Positions 8,939 through 17,358 of a stretch of DNA of 64,000 nt are shown here, piece after piece. The DNA is taken from assembly GCA_025141675.1 (NCBI GenBank), contig CP081165.1, positions 14,446-78,445 of the forward strand. The letters run 5' to 3'. Origin of the DNA: Rhodobacteraceae bacterium S2214. Lineage in GTDB: Bacteria; Pseudomonadota; Alphaproteobacteria; Rhodobacterales; Rhodobacteraceae. The notes under the pieces were generated by a model that ran no database searches, had not been told where the DNA came from, and was given only the letters and a program-made list of their open reading frames with translations. Within the stretch, counting starts at the first letter, position 1. The number at the start of each line of letters is the position of its first letter. The position numbers were made by a program, and so were the translations under genes.

Positions 8939-10242
8939 TGGTCATCCTCCAATTCATCCCACGCGGCCAAAACGTTGTCCTTGAATTCAAGGTAGGCCCG
9001 ATCGAACGTATCGCGGGCCCGGCGCCAAGTTTCGCGTGTCATATCGCGGTAGTCGATTTCATAGACCGAACTGAGGAAGCGACCGGATTGCTCCACAGCA
9101 CGCGTCATTTCAATCGGGTGTTCGGCCAAGTGTTCGCCAAAAACCTTTCGGAATGCATCATACATCGCGCGGTGCAAATCGTTGCCAGGTTCATAGCGGG
9201 TCATCAGGAATTTGATGTTGGCGAATGACTTCGGCAGCGACGTTTTACCAGCGGGAAGCTTCGCGCCGAAGCCTTCAGTCAGATCGCCCAAGGCTTCGGA
9301 AAGCTGGCCAATGAATGACGTAGTGCTGTCGTATTCCCAGTAGCCGGGGCCAGATGGCACATAAAGCATGTCCGCCGCGAAGACTGCGTTCATCGACTGG
9401 TAGCCAATCGCCGGCGGGCAATCGAAAACGATGAGATCATAGGCATCGTCCGGTAAGCTATCGAGGTAACGAGACACCGCCGCGAAGAACGTCCATTCAG
9501 GATTCAAGTGGCGGTACTGGGCCGACGCAAATTCCACGAAGGCGGCGTTGGCGCAACTGGGGATCACGTCGATGGTGGGCCAAGCAGTCGGTTTGATAAA
9601 GTCGGTGACGCGCAGCGTGTCGAGACCCATGTCACGAATGCTGGACGGGATGCGGCGCTGGGGCAGGGCGGTCCCGCTTTCCGCACCTTGCACGGCGTTA
9701 TTCATCCGGTCAGTTTCACGCACAAGATCGCGGGCCATGATGCCCCAAACGGTGTGATCTTCGGCAACGTCGTTCAGGCCCATCGAATGCGACAACGTGG
9801 CTTGCGGATCGAAGTCGACGCAAAGCACGCGGTAACCGTCGAGCGCGGAAGCGTGGGCAAGATGAAGGGCAACGGTCGATTTACCGGCGCCCCCTTTGAA
9901 GTTCGCAATCGCCACGCGAAACGCGCGCTTGCCAGCAGGGCGCTTGGGCATCAGCGACTTGCGGTTAATCTTCATCTTGCGCCGCAGTTCGTTGATCTCA
10001 TCAAGGCTAAACCATCTTTGGCGACCATCAGGTTCCACCTCTCCACCGGGAAGGTCGGGTTCAGCGGCAAGGCGGCCACGGAAGGTAGATTGATTGATCT
10101 TGAAGATCAGCTCTGACACCTCCCAGCTGGAGAAACGGCGGAGCGACTTTTCATTCTCGGGCGAGAATGTCTGCTGCCGGATGAAGCTTTGCATCTTCAG
10201 GGATTTGGACTGGAGGTTTGCCAGATCTTCGTGGGTAAACAT
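8935..10242 (-). CDS. parA: ParA-family partition ATPase
   Basis: About 435 residues. The deviant Walker A motif KGGAGKST is near residues 116-123, followed by VDFDPQATLS (Walker A') and IVFDCPPAIGY (Walker B). In front of it lies a regulatory domain of about 110 residues with a helix-turn-helix-like segment (RQRWFSLDEINELRRKM), typical of plasmid type Ia ParA, which also represses its own operon. The ATG at 10242 is chosen because it has a GAAGAAGG sequence upstream; an in-frame ATG further upstream adds residues that look untranslated. It drives segregation of the replicon with ParB and the palindromic sites. Confidence 0.9.
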   Translation of the reverse strand: MFTHEDLANLQSKSLKMQSFIRQQTFSPENEKSLRRFSSWEVSELIFKINQSTFRGRLAAEPDLPGGEVEPDGRQRWFSLDEINELRRKMKINRKSLMPKRPAGKRAFRVAIANFKGGAGKSTVALHLAHASALDGYRVLCVDFDPQATLSHSMGLNDVAEDHTVWGIMARDLVRETDRMNNAVQGAESGTALPQRRIPSSIRDMGLDTLRVTDFIKPTAWPTIDVIPSCANAAFVEFASAQYRHLNPEWTFFAAVSRYLDSLPDDAYDLIVFDCPPAIGYQSMNAVFAADMLYVPSGPGYWEYDSTTSFIGQLSEALGDLTEGFGAKLPAGKTSLPKSFANIKFLMTRYEPGNDLHRAMYDAFRKVFGEHLAEHPIEMTRAVEQSGRFLSSVYEIDYRDMTRETWRRARDTFDRAYLEFKDNVLAAWDELEDDQ

Positions 10243-10490
10243 GGTGTCGGCCTTCTTCGGGACGTAAAAAACTGCGTATTCCGTATTTACGCTGAATTTG
10301 CACAATTCGTAAAATGGTTTTTACTGAAAACTGCAAAACGTCGAAAAGGGACGAAGCCCCAACGTTTGCTAGCGAATCGGAGCATGGAGAGAATCGGACT
10401 CAACGAGTGATCCGCGATACCGCCGCGAAGCCCAAATTGAGGGGACACCCAAGTTAGAGACTGCATCATTGGGGTGACAAAAGACTTCGA

Positions 10491-10505
10491 TAGGGTGACA
10501 CCCTA
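10491..10505. repeat. inverted repeat TAGGGTG-A-CACCCTA in the origin region
   Basis: A perfect 7-base inverted repeat around a single A. Half-site relatives GGGGACACCC (10441-10450) and GGGGTGACAA (10471-10480) lie 50 and 20 bases upstream, and GGGGACAC recurs at 10670-10677. This is a candidate binding site family for the replicase or ParA. Confidence 0.5.
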
Positions 10506-10578
10506 GATGTCCCCCATTACCAATATACCTGATTCAAATATAAATATTTGGGTAAGAGTAAGATCGCTTTGCACGTCC

Positions 10579-10587
10579 TGTGGATAA
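10579..10587 (-). promoter_or_regulatory. perfect DnaA box
   Basis: TGTGGATAA is the exact complement of the consensus TTATCCACA. It lies beside the A+T-rich segment at 10535-10550 and just upstream of the replicase gene, as expected for an origin recognised by host DnaA or by the DnaA-related replicase. Confidence 0.7.
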
Positions 10588-10735
10588 ATCCCTTGACAGA
10601 ATCGACGCTTCGGACGCAAATACATCCAATCACCGGATCAGCGTTGGCAAACGTCAGGGACCGGTCCAAGGGGACACAAGATCCCACGATATAAGAAACG
10701 ACCTAACGGCGGTCGCAGAGCAGGAGACACCAATC

Positions 10736-11416
10736 GTGTTGGTGATGAAACCCGTCGGGCGTGACGCCGCGACGAAGAAATACGATATTCTCTCAGCGAT
10801 GTTGGCGCATGGATTGCGTCAGGACAAGCATAAGCAGCGATTGATCATGCGGCTAATGGCCCTGATCACGACGCGGTATAATTGGCAGCGCGACGAATTG
10901 ACGATGGGCCAAGCCGAGATCGCGAAGCTTTGGGACGTTGATACGCGGACTGTGAAACGCGAGATGGCGAAGCTGCGCAGTTTTGGCTGGCTCGTGGAAA
11001 AACGCGCAGCGGCGCGGGGCAGGGTGGCGATGCACGGGATCGCGCTTGATCAGATTATGATGGATACGAAACCCGCGTGGGCTGCGATTGGTCCGGATTT
11101 CGTGGCGCGTGTTCAGCCCGGGCAGAGCGAAGATCCCGTTGCTGCGAATGTTGTTCCACTGCGTCCTGTTGCGGCACCAGTGAACGACGGCACGTTGTGG
11201 GCAGAGGCGCAGTCTGTGTTCCATGCACAAGACGAGGCTGGATTTGCTGCGTGGGTCGAGAAGCTGACGGTCGTCGGATATGAGGCAGGTCAGTTGACTG
11301 TGATGGCCCCATCGCGGTTCCACGCTACGTACGTCGCGACGAATCTATCGGCACGATTGCTGGTTATTTTGCGCCGAATTGATCCGAGTGTCGCGAAGAT
11401 CGTTGTTCAACATTAG
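10736..11416 (+). CDS. DnaA-like plasmid replication initiator
   Basis: About 226 residues. The N-terminal half holds a winged-helix-type segment (about residues 53-93, TMGQAEIAKLWDVDTRTVKREM). The C-terminal 70 residues (LWAEAQSVFHAQDEAGFAAW to the end) match domain I of chromosomal DnaA: LW-start, conserved W, the LTVMAPSRF segment and the YV/NL helix. The central AAA+ ATPase domain of DnaA is absent. This fits the DnaA-like replicases described for Rhodobacterales plasmids, which sit next to parAB. The GTG at 10736 is preferred because AGGAG lies 9 bases upstream and an ATG follows at 10745. An open frame runs back to a GTG at 10580, but that would translate the DnaA box and has no ribosome site. 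Confidence 0.82.
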   Translation: MLVMKPVGRDAATKKYDILSAMLAHGLRQDKHKQRLIMRLMALITTRYNWQRDELTMGQAEIAKLWDVDTRTVKREMAKLRSFGWLVEKRAAARGRVAMHGIALDQIMMDTKPAWAAIGPDFVARVQPGQSEDPVAANVVPLRPVAAPVNDGTLWAEAQSVFHAQDEAGFAAWVEKLTVVGYEAGQLTVMAPSRFHATYVATNLSARLLVILRRIDPSVAKIVVQH

Positions 11417-11441
11417 TCTCTAACAAGGCTGTATCGTCGTC

Positions 11442-11481
11442 ATGCGCATGATTGACGCGCATAGCTCATGTTTGGTATTAT
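11442..11481 (+). promoter_or_regulatory. ccdAB promoter with overlapping inverted repeat
   Basis: TTGACG (11452-11457), an 18-base spacer and TATTAT (11476-11481) form a sigma-70 promoter. The inverted repeat ATGCGC-N9-GCGCAT (11442-11462) covers the -35 box, a natural operator for CcdAB autorepression. The predicted transcription start falls at or next to the ccdA ATG at 11487, so the mRNA may be leaderless. Confidence 0.55.
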
Positions 11482-11486
11482 GCCTT

Positions 11487-11717
11487 ATGAATATTCAAAC
11501 ACGTAAACCCACAAACCTGTCGCTGGACCGTTCATTACTGGACGAAGCCCGTGCATTGGACGTGAACCTGTCGCGTGCTGCGGAGGAGGGCCTGCGCGCC
11601 GCTGTGGCTGCTGCAAAGGGCGCACAGTGGCTGGCCGAGAACCAAGCGGCCATCGCGGGCAGCAATGCCTATGTCGAGGCGCAGGGCCTGCCGTTAGATA
11701 AGTTCCGCCAGTTCTAG
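11487..11717 (+). CDS. ccdA: CcdA-type antitoxin
   Basis: 76 residues. The N-terminal part (RKPTNLSLDRSLLDEARALD) is the ribbon-helix-helix DNA-binding region. The C-terminal part, W-L-A-E-N-Q-A-A-I with N-A-Y-V-E-x-x-G-L-P-L, is the conserved CcdB-binding tail. It neutralises the CcdB gyrase poison and represses the operon with it. The ATG at 11487 follows a promoter whose -10 box ends at 11481, which excludes the longer upstream start. The stop overlaps the toxin start by one base. On a plasmid this pair promotes retention by post-segregational killing. Confidence 0.88.
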   Translation: MNIQTRKPTNLSLDRSLLDEARALDVNLSRAAEEGLRAAVAAAKGAQWLAENQAAIAGSNAYVEAQGLPLDKFRQF

Positions 11718-12016
11718 TGGCGCGGTTTGATGTGTATGAGGTCAGCGGCGTCGCTGGCTATGTCGTTGATGTGCAAGCGGATCTACTGGACGCGCTGAAC
11801 ACGCGGATCACTGTGCCGCTGATGCCAATCGACGACGCACCGCCGCCTGCACGGCGGCTGAACCCTGTTTTTGATATTGGCGGTGCTCAACATGTGTTGG
11901 TCACGCAATATATGGCCGCTGTTCCACGGGCTGCGTTGAAAGCATGTGTGGGCGACCTGCGCGACGAGGCCGCACAGATAACCGATGCTGTGGATTTCTT
12001 GATGCAAGGATTCTAG
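11717..12016 (+). CDS. ccdB: CcdB-type toxin
   Basis: 99 residues, close to the 101 of F-plasmid CcdB, with the family opening RFDVYEV, the YVVDVQADLLD strand, the LMPIDDAPPP region and the LNPVFDIGG / LVTQYMAAVP segments. CcdB traps DNA gyrase. The gene begins with GTG overlapping the antitoxin stop (TAGTG). The C-terminus reads DFLMQGF where F-plasmid CcdB ends in WGI, residues known to be needed for gyrase poisoning there, so potency may differ. It lies directly after the replicase, in the maintenance block. Confidence 0.88.
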   Translation: MARFDVYEVSGVAGYVVDVQADLLDALNTRITVPLMPIDDAPPPARRLNPVFDIGGAQHVLVTQYMAAVPRAALKACVGDLRDEAAQITDAVDFLMQGF

Positions 12017-12030
12017 GGGGCCAGCCCCCT
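12015..12030 (+). terminator. hairpin after ccdB
   Basis: AGGGGG-CCAG-CCCCCT begins at the ccdB stop and is followed by GACCCCCGGGATTT. It lies between the convergent ccdB and aglK genes. The T-run is short, so it is a moderate candidate for a shared terminator. Confidence 0.45.
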
Positions 12031-12076
12031 GACCCCCGGGATTTAGAAAACCCCAAAGAAACCGAGGTCCGGTGCC

Positions 12077-13165
<1,089 letters not shown>

Positions 13166-13177
13166 TGCGGTGTTTCC

Positions 13178-14830
13178 TTATGAAGTACGTAGTGCCAGGC
13201 AAGGTTGCCAAGGGCCAAGCGTGACGGTTTTGCCGGAGACATCGGCGCTGTGCAGGTCTTGCCCGATCTGTGCCCAATTGCCTGCGGGCAAGGTGATCGT
13301 GGCGGGACCATCAGAGAGGTTGAAGGCGCAGAAGATCGTTTCGCCATCATGTTCGCGGGTGAAATGCAGCACGTCGCCCGTGTTGGTCAGGTTGTCATGC
13401 GTGCCGGACGCGAGGGCAGGGTGGGCGTGGCGCAGGGCAATCGCCGATTTGTAGTGGTGCAGCATCGCGTCGGGATCGTCGGTTTGGGTGGCAACGTTGT
13501 TCTGAAGATGGGCGTCGGACACAGGCAACCAAGGTGTGGCTTCAGAAAAGCCGCCGTTTTGGTTGCTGTTTTCCCAGACCATAGGGGTCCGGCATCCGTC
13601 GCGGCCTTTGAATTCGGGCCAGAATTCGATGCCGTAGGGGTCTTGCAGGTCTTCGAATGCGACGTCCGCTTCGGTCAGACCCAGTTCTTCGCCTTGGTAG
13701 ATGCAGACTGATCCGCGCAGGCACATGATCAGGGTCGCCATGGTCCGCGTTGCTGCGTCTGATAGGTTCCAGCGTGAAACGTGGCGGACAACGTCGTGGT
13801 TTGAGAATGCCCAGCAGGCCCAGCCGTCTGCGGCGACGTCGTCGACCTTTTGCAGGACTTCGACGATGCGGGCGGCGGTGGGTTGGTTGGCCGCGAGGAA
13901 TTCGAACGCGTAGCACATCTGCATAAGATCATCGCCGGCGGTATATTCGCCCATGATTTCCAGCCCGCGTTGCGCGTCGCCGACTTCGCCGACGGCCGCT
14001 GCGCCGTATTTATCCATGACTGCCCGTAGTTTGCGCAGGAAGGCGAAGTTTTCGGGGCGGTTCTTGGAATACAGGTGTTCTTGGTGGTTATAGGGGTTCA
14101 CGGACGGCGCGATGGTCGAATTTCGTTTGTCCGCTGGCAGGGCAGGGTTATCGCGCAGTTGGTCGTCGTGGACGTAGAAGTTGATCGTATCGAGCCGGAA
14201 ACCGTCGACGCCGCGTTCTAGCCAGAAATGCGCCACGTCAAGCAATGCGTCTTGGACCGCTGGCGTGTGGAAGTTCAAATCAGGCTGCGATGTTAGGAAA
14301 TTGTGGAGGTAATATTGTTCGCGCCGCGCGTCCCATTGCCATGCCGAGCCGCCAAAGATCGACAGCCAGTTATTTGGCGGCGTGCCGTCCGGCTTCGGAT
14401 CGGACCAGACGTACCAGTCGTGGCGGTTGTTGTCGCGGCTGATGCGGGATTCTTCGAACCATGCGTGTTTGTCGGATGTGTGAGACAACACGAGGTCGAT
14501 CATCACCTTCAAGCCGAGGTTATGCGCCGTTTCGATCATGTAATCGAAGTCAGCGAGCGTGCCGAACATCGGGTCCACGTCGCAATAATCGCTGACGTCA
14601 TAGCCAAAATCGGCCATCGGAGATTTGAAGAACGGCGAAATCCAGATCGCGTCCGCGCCCAAGTTTGCGATGTGCGGCAGGCGGTTGGCGATGCCTTTTA
14701 GGTCGCCCGTGCCTGTGCCGTTGCTGTCTTGAAAGCTGCGCGGATAGATTTGGTAAATGACCGCGCCGCGCCACCAATCTGGGTCTTTGGTAAAGGAATT
14801 TGTCACGGTCAGTTTTTCCATTTTCGTCAT
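13178..14830 (-). CDS. aglA: alpha-glucosidase, GH13 family
   Basis: 550 residues, close to oligo-1,6-glucosidase/alpha-glucosidase length. The catalytic residues are visible: nucleophile Asp about 214 in DGFRLDTINF, acid/base Glu about 282 in VGEVGD, and the transition-state Asp in FSNHDVVRH (about 346). The protein begins with the (beta/alpha)8 start WWRGAVIYQIYPRSF and has no signal peptide, so it acts in the cytoplasm on imported maltose, trehalose or sucrose-like alpha-glucosides. It lies between the transporter genes aglG and aglK, so import and hydrolysis are co-expressed. Specificity within the group is not decidable. Confidence 0.92.
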   Translation of the reverse strand: MTKMEKLTVTNSFTKDPDWWRGAVIYQIYPRSFQDSNGTGTGDLKGIANRLPHIANLGADAIWISPFFKSPMADFGYDVSDYCDVDPMFGTLADFDYMIETAHNLGLKVMIDLVLSHTSDKHAWFEESRISRDNNRHDWYVWSDPKPDGTPPNNWLSIFGGSAWQWDARREQYYLHNFLTSQPDLNFHTPAVQDALLDVAHFWLERGVDGFRLDTINFYVHDDQLRDNPALPADKRNSTIAPSVNPYNHQEHLYSKNRPENFAFLRKLRAVMDKYGAAAVGEVGDAQRGLEIMGEYTAGDDLMQMCYAFEFLAANQPTAARIVEVLQKVDDVAADGWACWAFSNHDVVRHVSRWNLSDAATRTMATLIMCLRGSVCIYQGEELGLTEADVAFEDLQDPYGIEFWPEFKGRDGCRTPMVWENSNQNGGFSEATPWLPVSDAHLQNNVATQTDDPDAMLHHYKSAIALRHAHPALASGTHDNLTNTGDVLHFTREHDGETIFCAFNLSDGPATITLPAGNWAQIGQDLHSADVSGKTVTLGPWQPCLALRTS

Positions 14831-14854
14831 AGTTAGTCTCTGAAATTCGGGGTC

Positions 14855-16006
14855 TTACTTCACGGAACCGGCGAGCAGGCCGCGTACCAAGAAGCGTTGC
14901 ATTGAGAAGAAGACAACCAGCGGGACAGCGATCGACACGAAGGCAGCAGTCGCAAGGATTTCCCAGTTGCCGCCGCGTGTGCCAAGCAGTTCAACGATCT
15001 GGTTGGTCATAACAGTTGTTTCGCCTGTCGCGTCGATCAGGAACACCTTAGCCACGAGCAGGTCATTCCATGTCCACAGGAACTGGAAGATGCCGAAAGA
15101 GGCGAGTGCAGGGAAGGACAGCGGCAACACGATCTTTGTGAAAATCTGGAAATCGGTTGCGCCGTCCACTTTGGCGTTTTCGATAATGTCACGCGGCAGG
15201 CCGATCATGTAGTTGCGAAGCAAATAGATCGCGAGCGGAAGCCCAAAGCCGGTATGCGCCATCCAAACCCCCAGATATCCTTTGCCGATCCCGATGTTCA
15301 GGTGCAGTTTCAAAAGGGGAATGAGGGCGAGTTGTAGTGGCACCACGAGCAGGCCCACGACAATGGCGATCAGCAGCGCGCGACCCGGAAAATCCATCCA
15401 CGCCAATGCGTAAGCCGCAAAGGCCGCGATCATGATCGGGATGATGGTTGCGGGGATCGTCACGGTGAAGGTGTTAAAGAACGCCTTTGCCATGCCGTCG
15501 GTGCTGCTGCCCGAGAAAAGGACTTGGGCGTAGTTGCCGAGCGTGAATTTGGGTGGTGCTTTGGCCGTCGCAAAGACACGTTGCGCACGGCCCGAGATTT
15601 GGTCGTCGTTGCCGGACCAGACGTAGTCGCCGTTGGCTTGCAAAGTGAAGCTTTCGCCGTCGCCAAGGTCTGCGGTTTCACCTGCTTTATTCACGTCGAT
15701 AGCGCGGGATGATGTTCCCCAGACAGAGATCACAGCTTCGCCTTCGCCGTCGAATAGATTGCCTTCGACGACATAGAGATCACCGCGCTGTTCGCGGAAA
15801 TCGTCGGGGTCTGCGGCGCGAATGACGACGTTTTGGACGGATGGGAACATGGCGTTCCACCAGCCTGAGCCAGAGATTTGGTCCGCTGTCCGGAAGGATG
15901 AAACCAGAAGCCCGACGGTTGGGAACAACCACAACGCGACAAGCAGCGCAGTTGAGATGTGAACCGCCCAAGTGAGGGATGATTTGGTGCCTGCGATGGA
16001 TGACAT
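14855..16006 (-). CDS. aglG: alpha-glucoside ABC transporter permease AglG
   Basis: 383 residues. One N-terminal membrane segment (about 15-35) is followed by a large periplasmic loop of about 120 residues (about 45-165) and then the MalG-like core of five segments. The EAA loop reads ENAKVDGATDFQIFTKIVLPLSFPAL. The inserted periplasmic domain is typical of AglG, which is longer than MalG. It forms the membrane channel with AglF. The gene lies one base from the stop of aglF, so the two are coupled. Confidence 0.9.
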   Translation of the reverse strand: MSSIAGTKSSLTWAVHISTALLVALWLFPTVGLLVSSFRTADQISGSGWWNAMFPSVQNVVIRAADPDDFREQRGDLYVVEGNLFDGEGEAVISVWGTSSRAIDVNKAGETADLGDGESFTLQANGDYVWSGNDDQISGRAQRVFATAKAPPKFTLGNYAQVLFSGSSTDGMAKAFFNTFTVTIPATIIPIMIAAFAAYALAWMDFPGRALLIAIVVGLLVVPLQLALIPLLKLHLNIGIGKGYLGVWMAHTGFGLPLAIYLLRNYMIGLPRDIIENAKVDGATDFQIFTKIVLPLSFPALASFGIFQFLWTWNDLLVAKVFLIDATGETTVMTNQIVELLGTRGGNWEILATAAFVSIAVPLVVFFSMQRFLVRGLLAGSVK

Positions 16007-16007
16007 C

Positions 16008-17246
16008 CTAGCGTTCCTTCATTTCTTTACGGGCGTTGTAAACGTTCCAGATCAGGATCGGGGACACGAGCAACATGATGATGATTGCGGATGCGGAGCC
16101 GACACCCCAGTCATTTGCGCGGAACAGCTTGTCGAACATGTAGTTCGCTAGAACCTGCGTTTCCCACTGCCCGTTTGTCATGGCGTAGACGATGTCGAAC
16201 ACCTTGAGCACGACAAGCGTGATGGTGGTCCAGACTACAACGATGGTGCCCATGATCTGCGGGACTTTGATCTTGAAAAAGACCTCGAACGGGTTTGCGC
16301 CATCGACGATTGCGGCCTCGACTGTTTCTTCGGGCACGCCGCGCAGGGCCGCCGACAGGATGACCATGGCAAAGCCAGTTTGGATCCAGATCAACACGAC
16401 CATCAGGAAGAACGAATTCCAGAAGGGGATGGTCAGCCATGTTTGCGGTTCGCCATATGTGAGCGTCGTGGTGAACAGCGCAATGATCGAGAGGAATGAT
16501 TTGACGACAAGGTATGCGCCGATCAACGCGCCTGCGATGCGCAGGACTTTGAAGATGCTGTTCTCTTGGATGTGCTGGTTTTTCAGCGGTGAAAGCACTG
16601 CTTTGATCGCGTAGGCCACGAGTGCTGCAAAGCCGAGCAGGATGAACGCTGGGAAGATTTTCAGCATCAAGATGGACCCGAGGCCGCCGTCGAATTTCAG
16701 CCAGATCGCGTTGAGGATACCGATCTGTTCCTGATCCACAGGGCGGGTGTCATAGACCAGTTTGAAGATCACGGACGCGCCGACAAAGGAAATCGCCATG
16801 GGCATAAAGATCAGCGACTTGGCGATGTTCCCCCAGCGGATACGGTCGGTCAGCTGGGCGGCGAGCAGGCCAAATGCGGTGGACGCGGCGGGCACGATGA
16901 TCAGCCACAGCATGTTGTTGCGCATGGCTTCCCAAAACTTGGCGTCGCCGAACATTTTGTTGTAGTTATCGAGGCCCACAAAGGCCCCGTCAGCGGCACG
17001 GGAGGTGAGAGACAGCCGCAGCGTCTCGATCACGGGATATCCAAGGTAGAGGCCAAGCGCGAACATGGCCGGAAAAAGGAACAGCCAAGGGCGGATCATG
17101 TTGGCGCGGTTGATGTTGCGGCCCTGATCACCGGCTTTTTGCGGAAAGATGACCTTGTCGAGGATCATGTTCGATCCGATGAAATACAACAGACAGCCAC
17201 CCACACCGAGGATCACCGTCGTCAAACCGAGGAGGGCAGGATGCAT
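16008..17246 (-). CDS. aglF: alpha-glucoside ABC transporter permease AglF
   Basis: 412 residues, with two N-terminal membrane segments separated by a basic cytoplasmic stretch, then the MalF-type core. The EAA motif is EAAIVDGANPFEVFFKIKVPQIMGT. The length is larger than simple sugar permeases because of an extra N-terminal helix and a loop with two further hydrophobic segments (about 190-270), as known for AglF. It is cotranscribed with aglE upstream and aglG downstream. The 112-base gap to aglE contains hairpins. Confidence 0.9.
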   Translation of the reverse strand: MHPALLGLTTVILGVGGCLLYFIGSNMILDKVIFPQKAGDQGRNINRANMIRPWLFLFPAMFALGLYLGYPVIETLRLSLTSRAADGAFVGLDNYNKMFGDAKFWEAMRNNMLWLIIVPAASTAFGLLAAQLTDRIRWGNIAKSLIFMPMAISFVGASVIFKLVYDTRPVDQEQIGILNAIWLKFDGGLGSILMLKIFPAFILLGFAALVAYAIKAVLSPLKNQHIQENSIFKVLRIAGALIGAYLVVKSFLSIIALFTTTLTYGEPQTWLTIPFWNSFFLMVVLIWIQTGFAMVILSAALRGVPEETVEAAIVDGANPFEVFFKIKVPQIMGTIVVVWTTITLVVLKVFDIVYAMTNGQWETQVLANYMFDKLFRANDWGVGSASAIIIMLLVSPILIWNVYNARKEMKER

Positions 17247-17291
17247 TGCAAAACCTTTCGAGGGACTGCGAATTTTCTAGAAAATCTGGAT

Positions 17292-17342
17292 GATTTTTCG
17301 TGAAAAATCGGGGTGCGCTGGCCGATAGGGACCGGCCAGCGC
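17292..17342 (-). other. tandem hairpins between aglE and aglF
   Basis: Two inverted repeats lie in the aglE-aglF gap: GATTTTT-CGTG-AAAAATC (17292-17309) and a 10-base perfect stem GCGCTGGCCG / CGGCCAGCGC with an 8-base loop (17315-17342). No terminator U-run follows on the minus strand. They probably protect the aglE message or partly terminate, giving more binding protein than permease. Confidence 0.5.
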
Positions 17343-17358
17343 GTGAGTGGTGATCGTC

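Larger units (their letters stand above)
10243..10735. other. putative replication origin and parA/replicase intergenic region
   Basis: A region of about 490 bases between divergent parA and replicase genes. It contains a perfect DnaA box (10579-10587), a 15-base inverted repeat TAGGGTGACACCCTA (10491-10505), related GGGGTGACA and GGGGACAC motifs (10441, 10471, 10670), and an A+T-rich palindrome CAAATAT-AA-ATATTTG (10535-10550) that could melt first. GCGTA/TACGC arms near 10273-10292 lie close to the parA start and could be the ParA autoregulatory operator. Together these are what an iteron/DnaA-box origin looks like; function is inferred. Confidence 0.6.
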
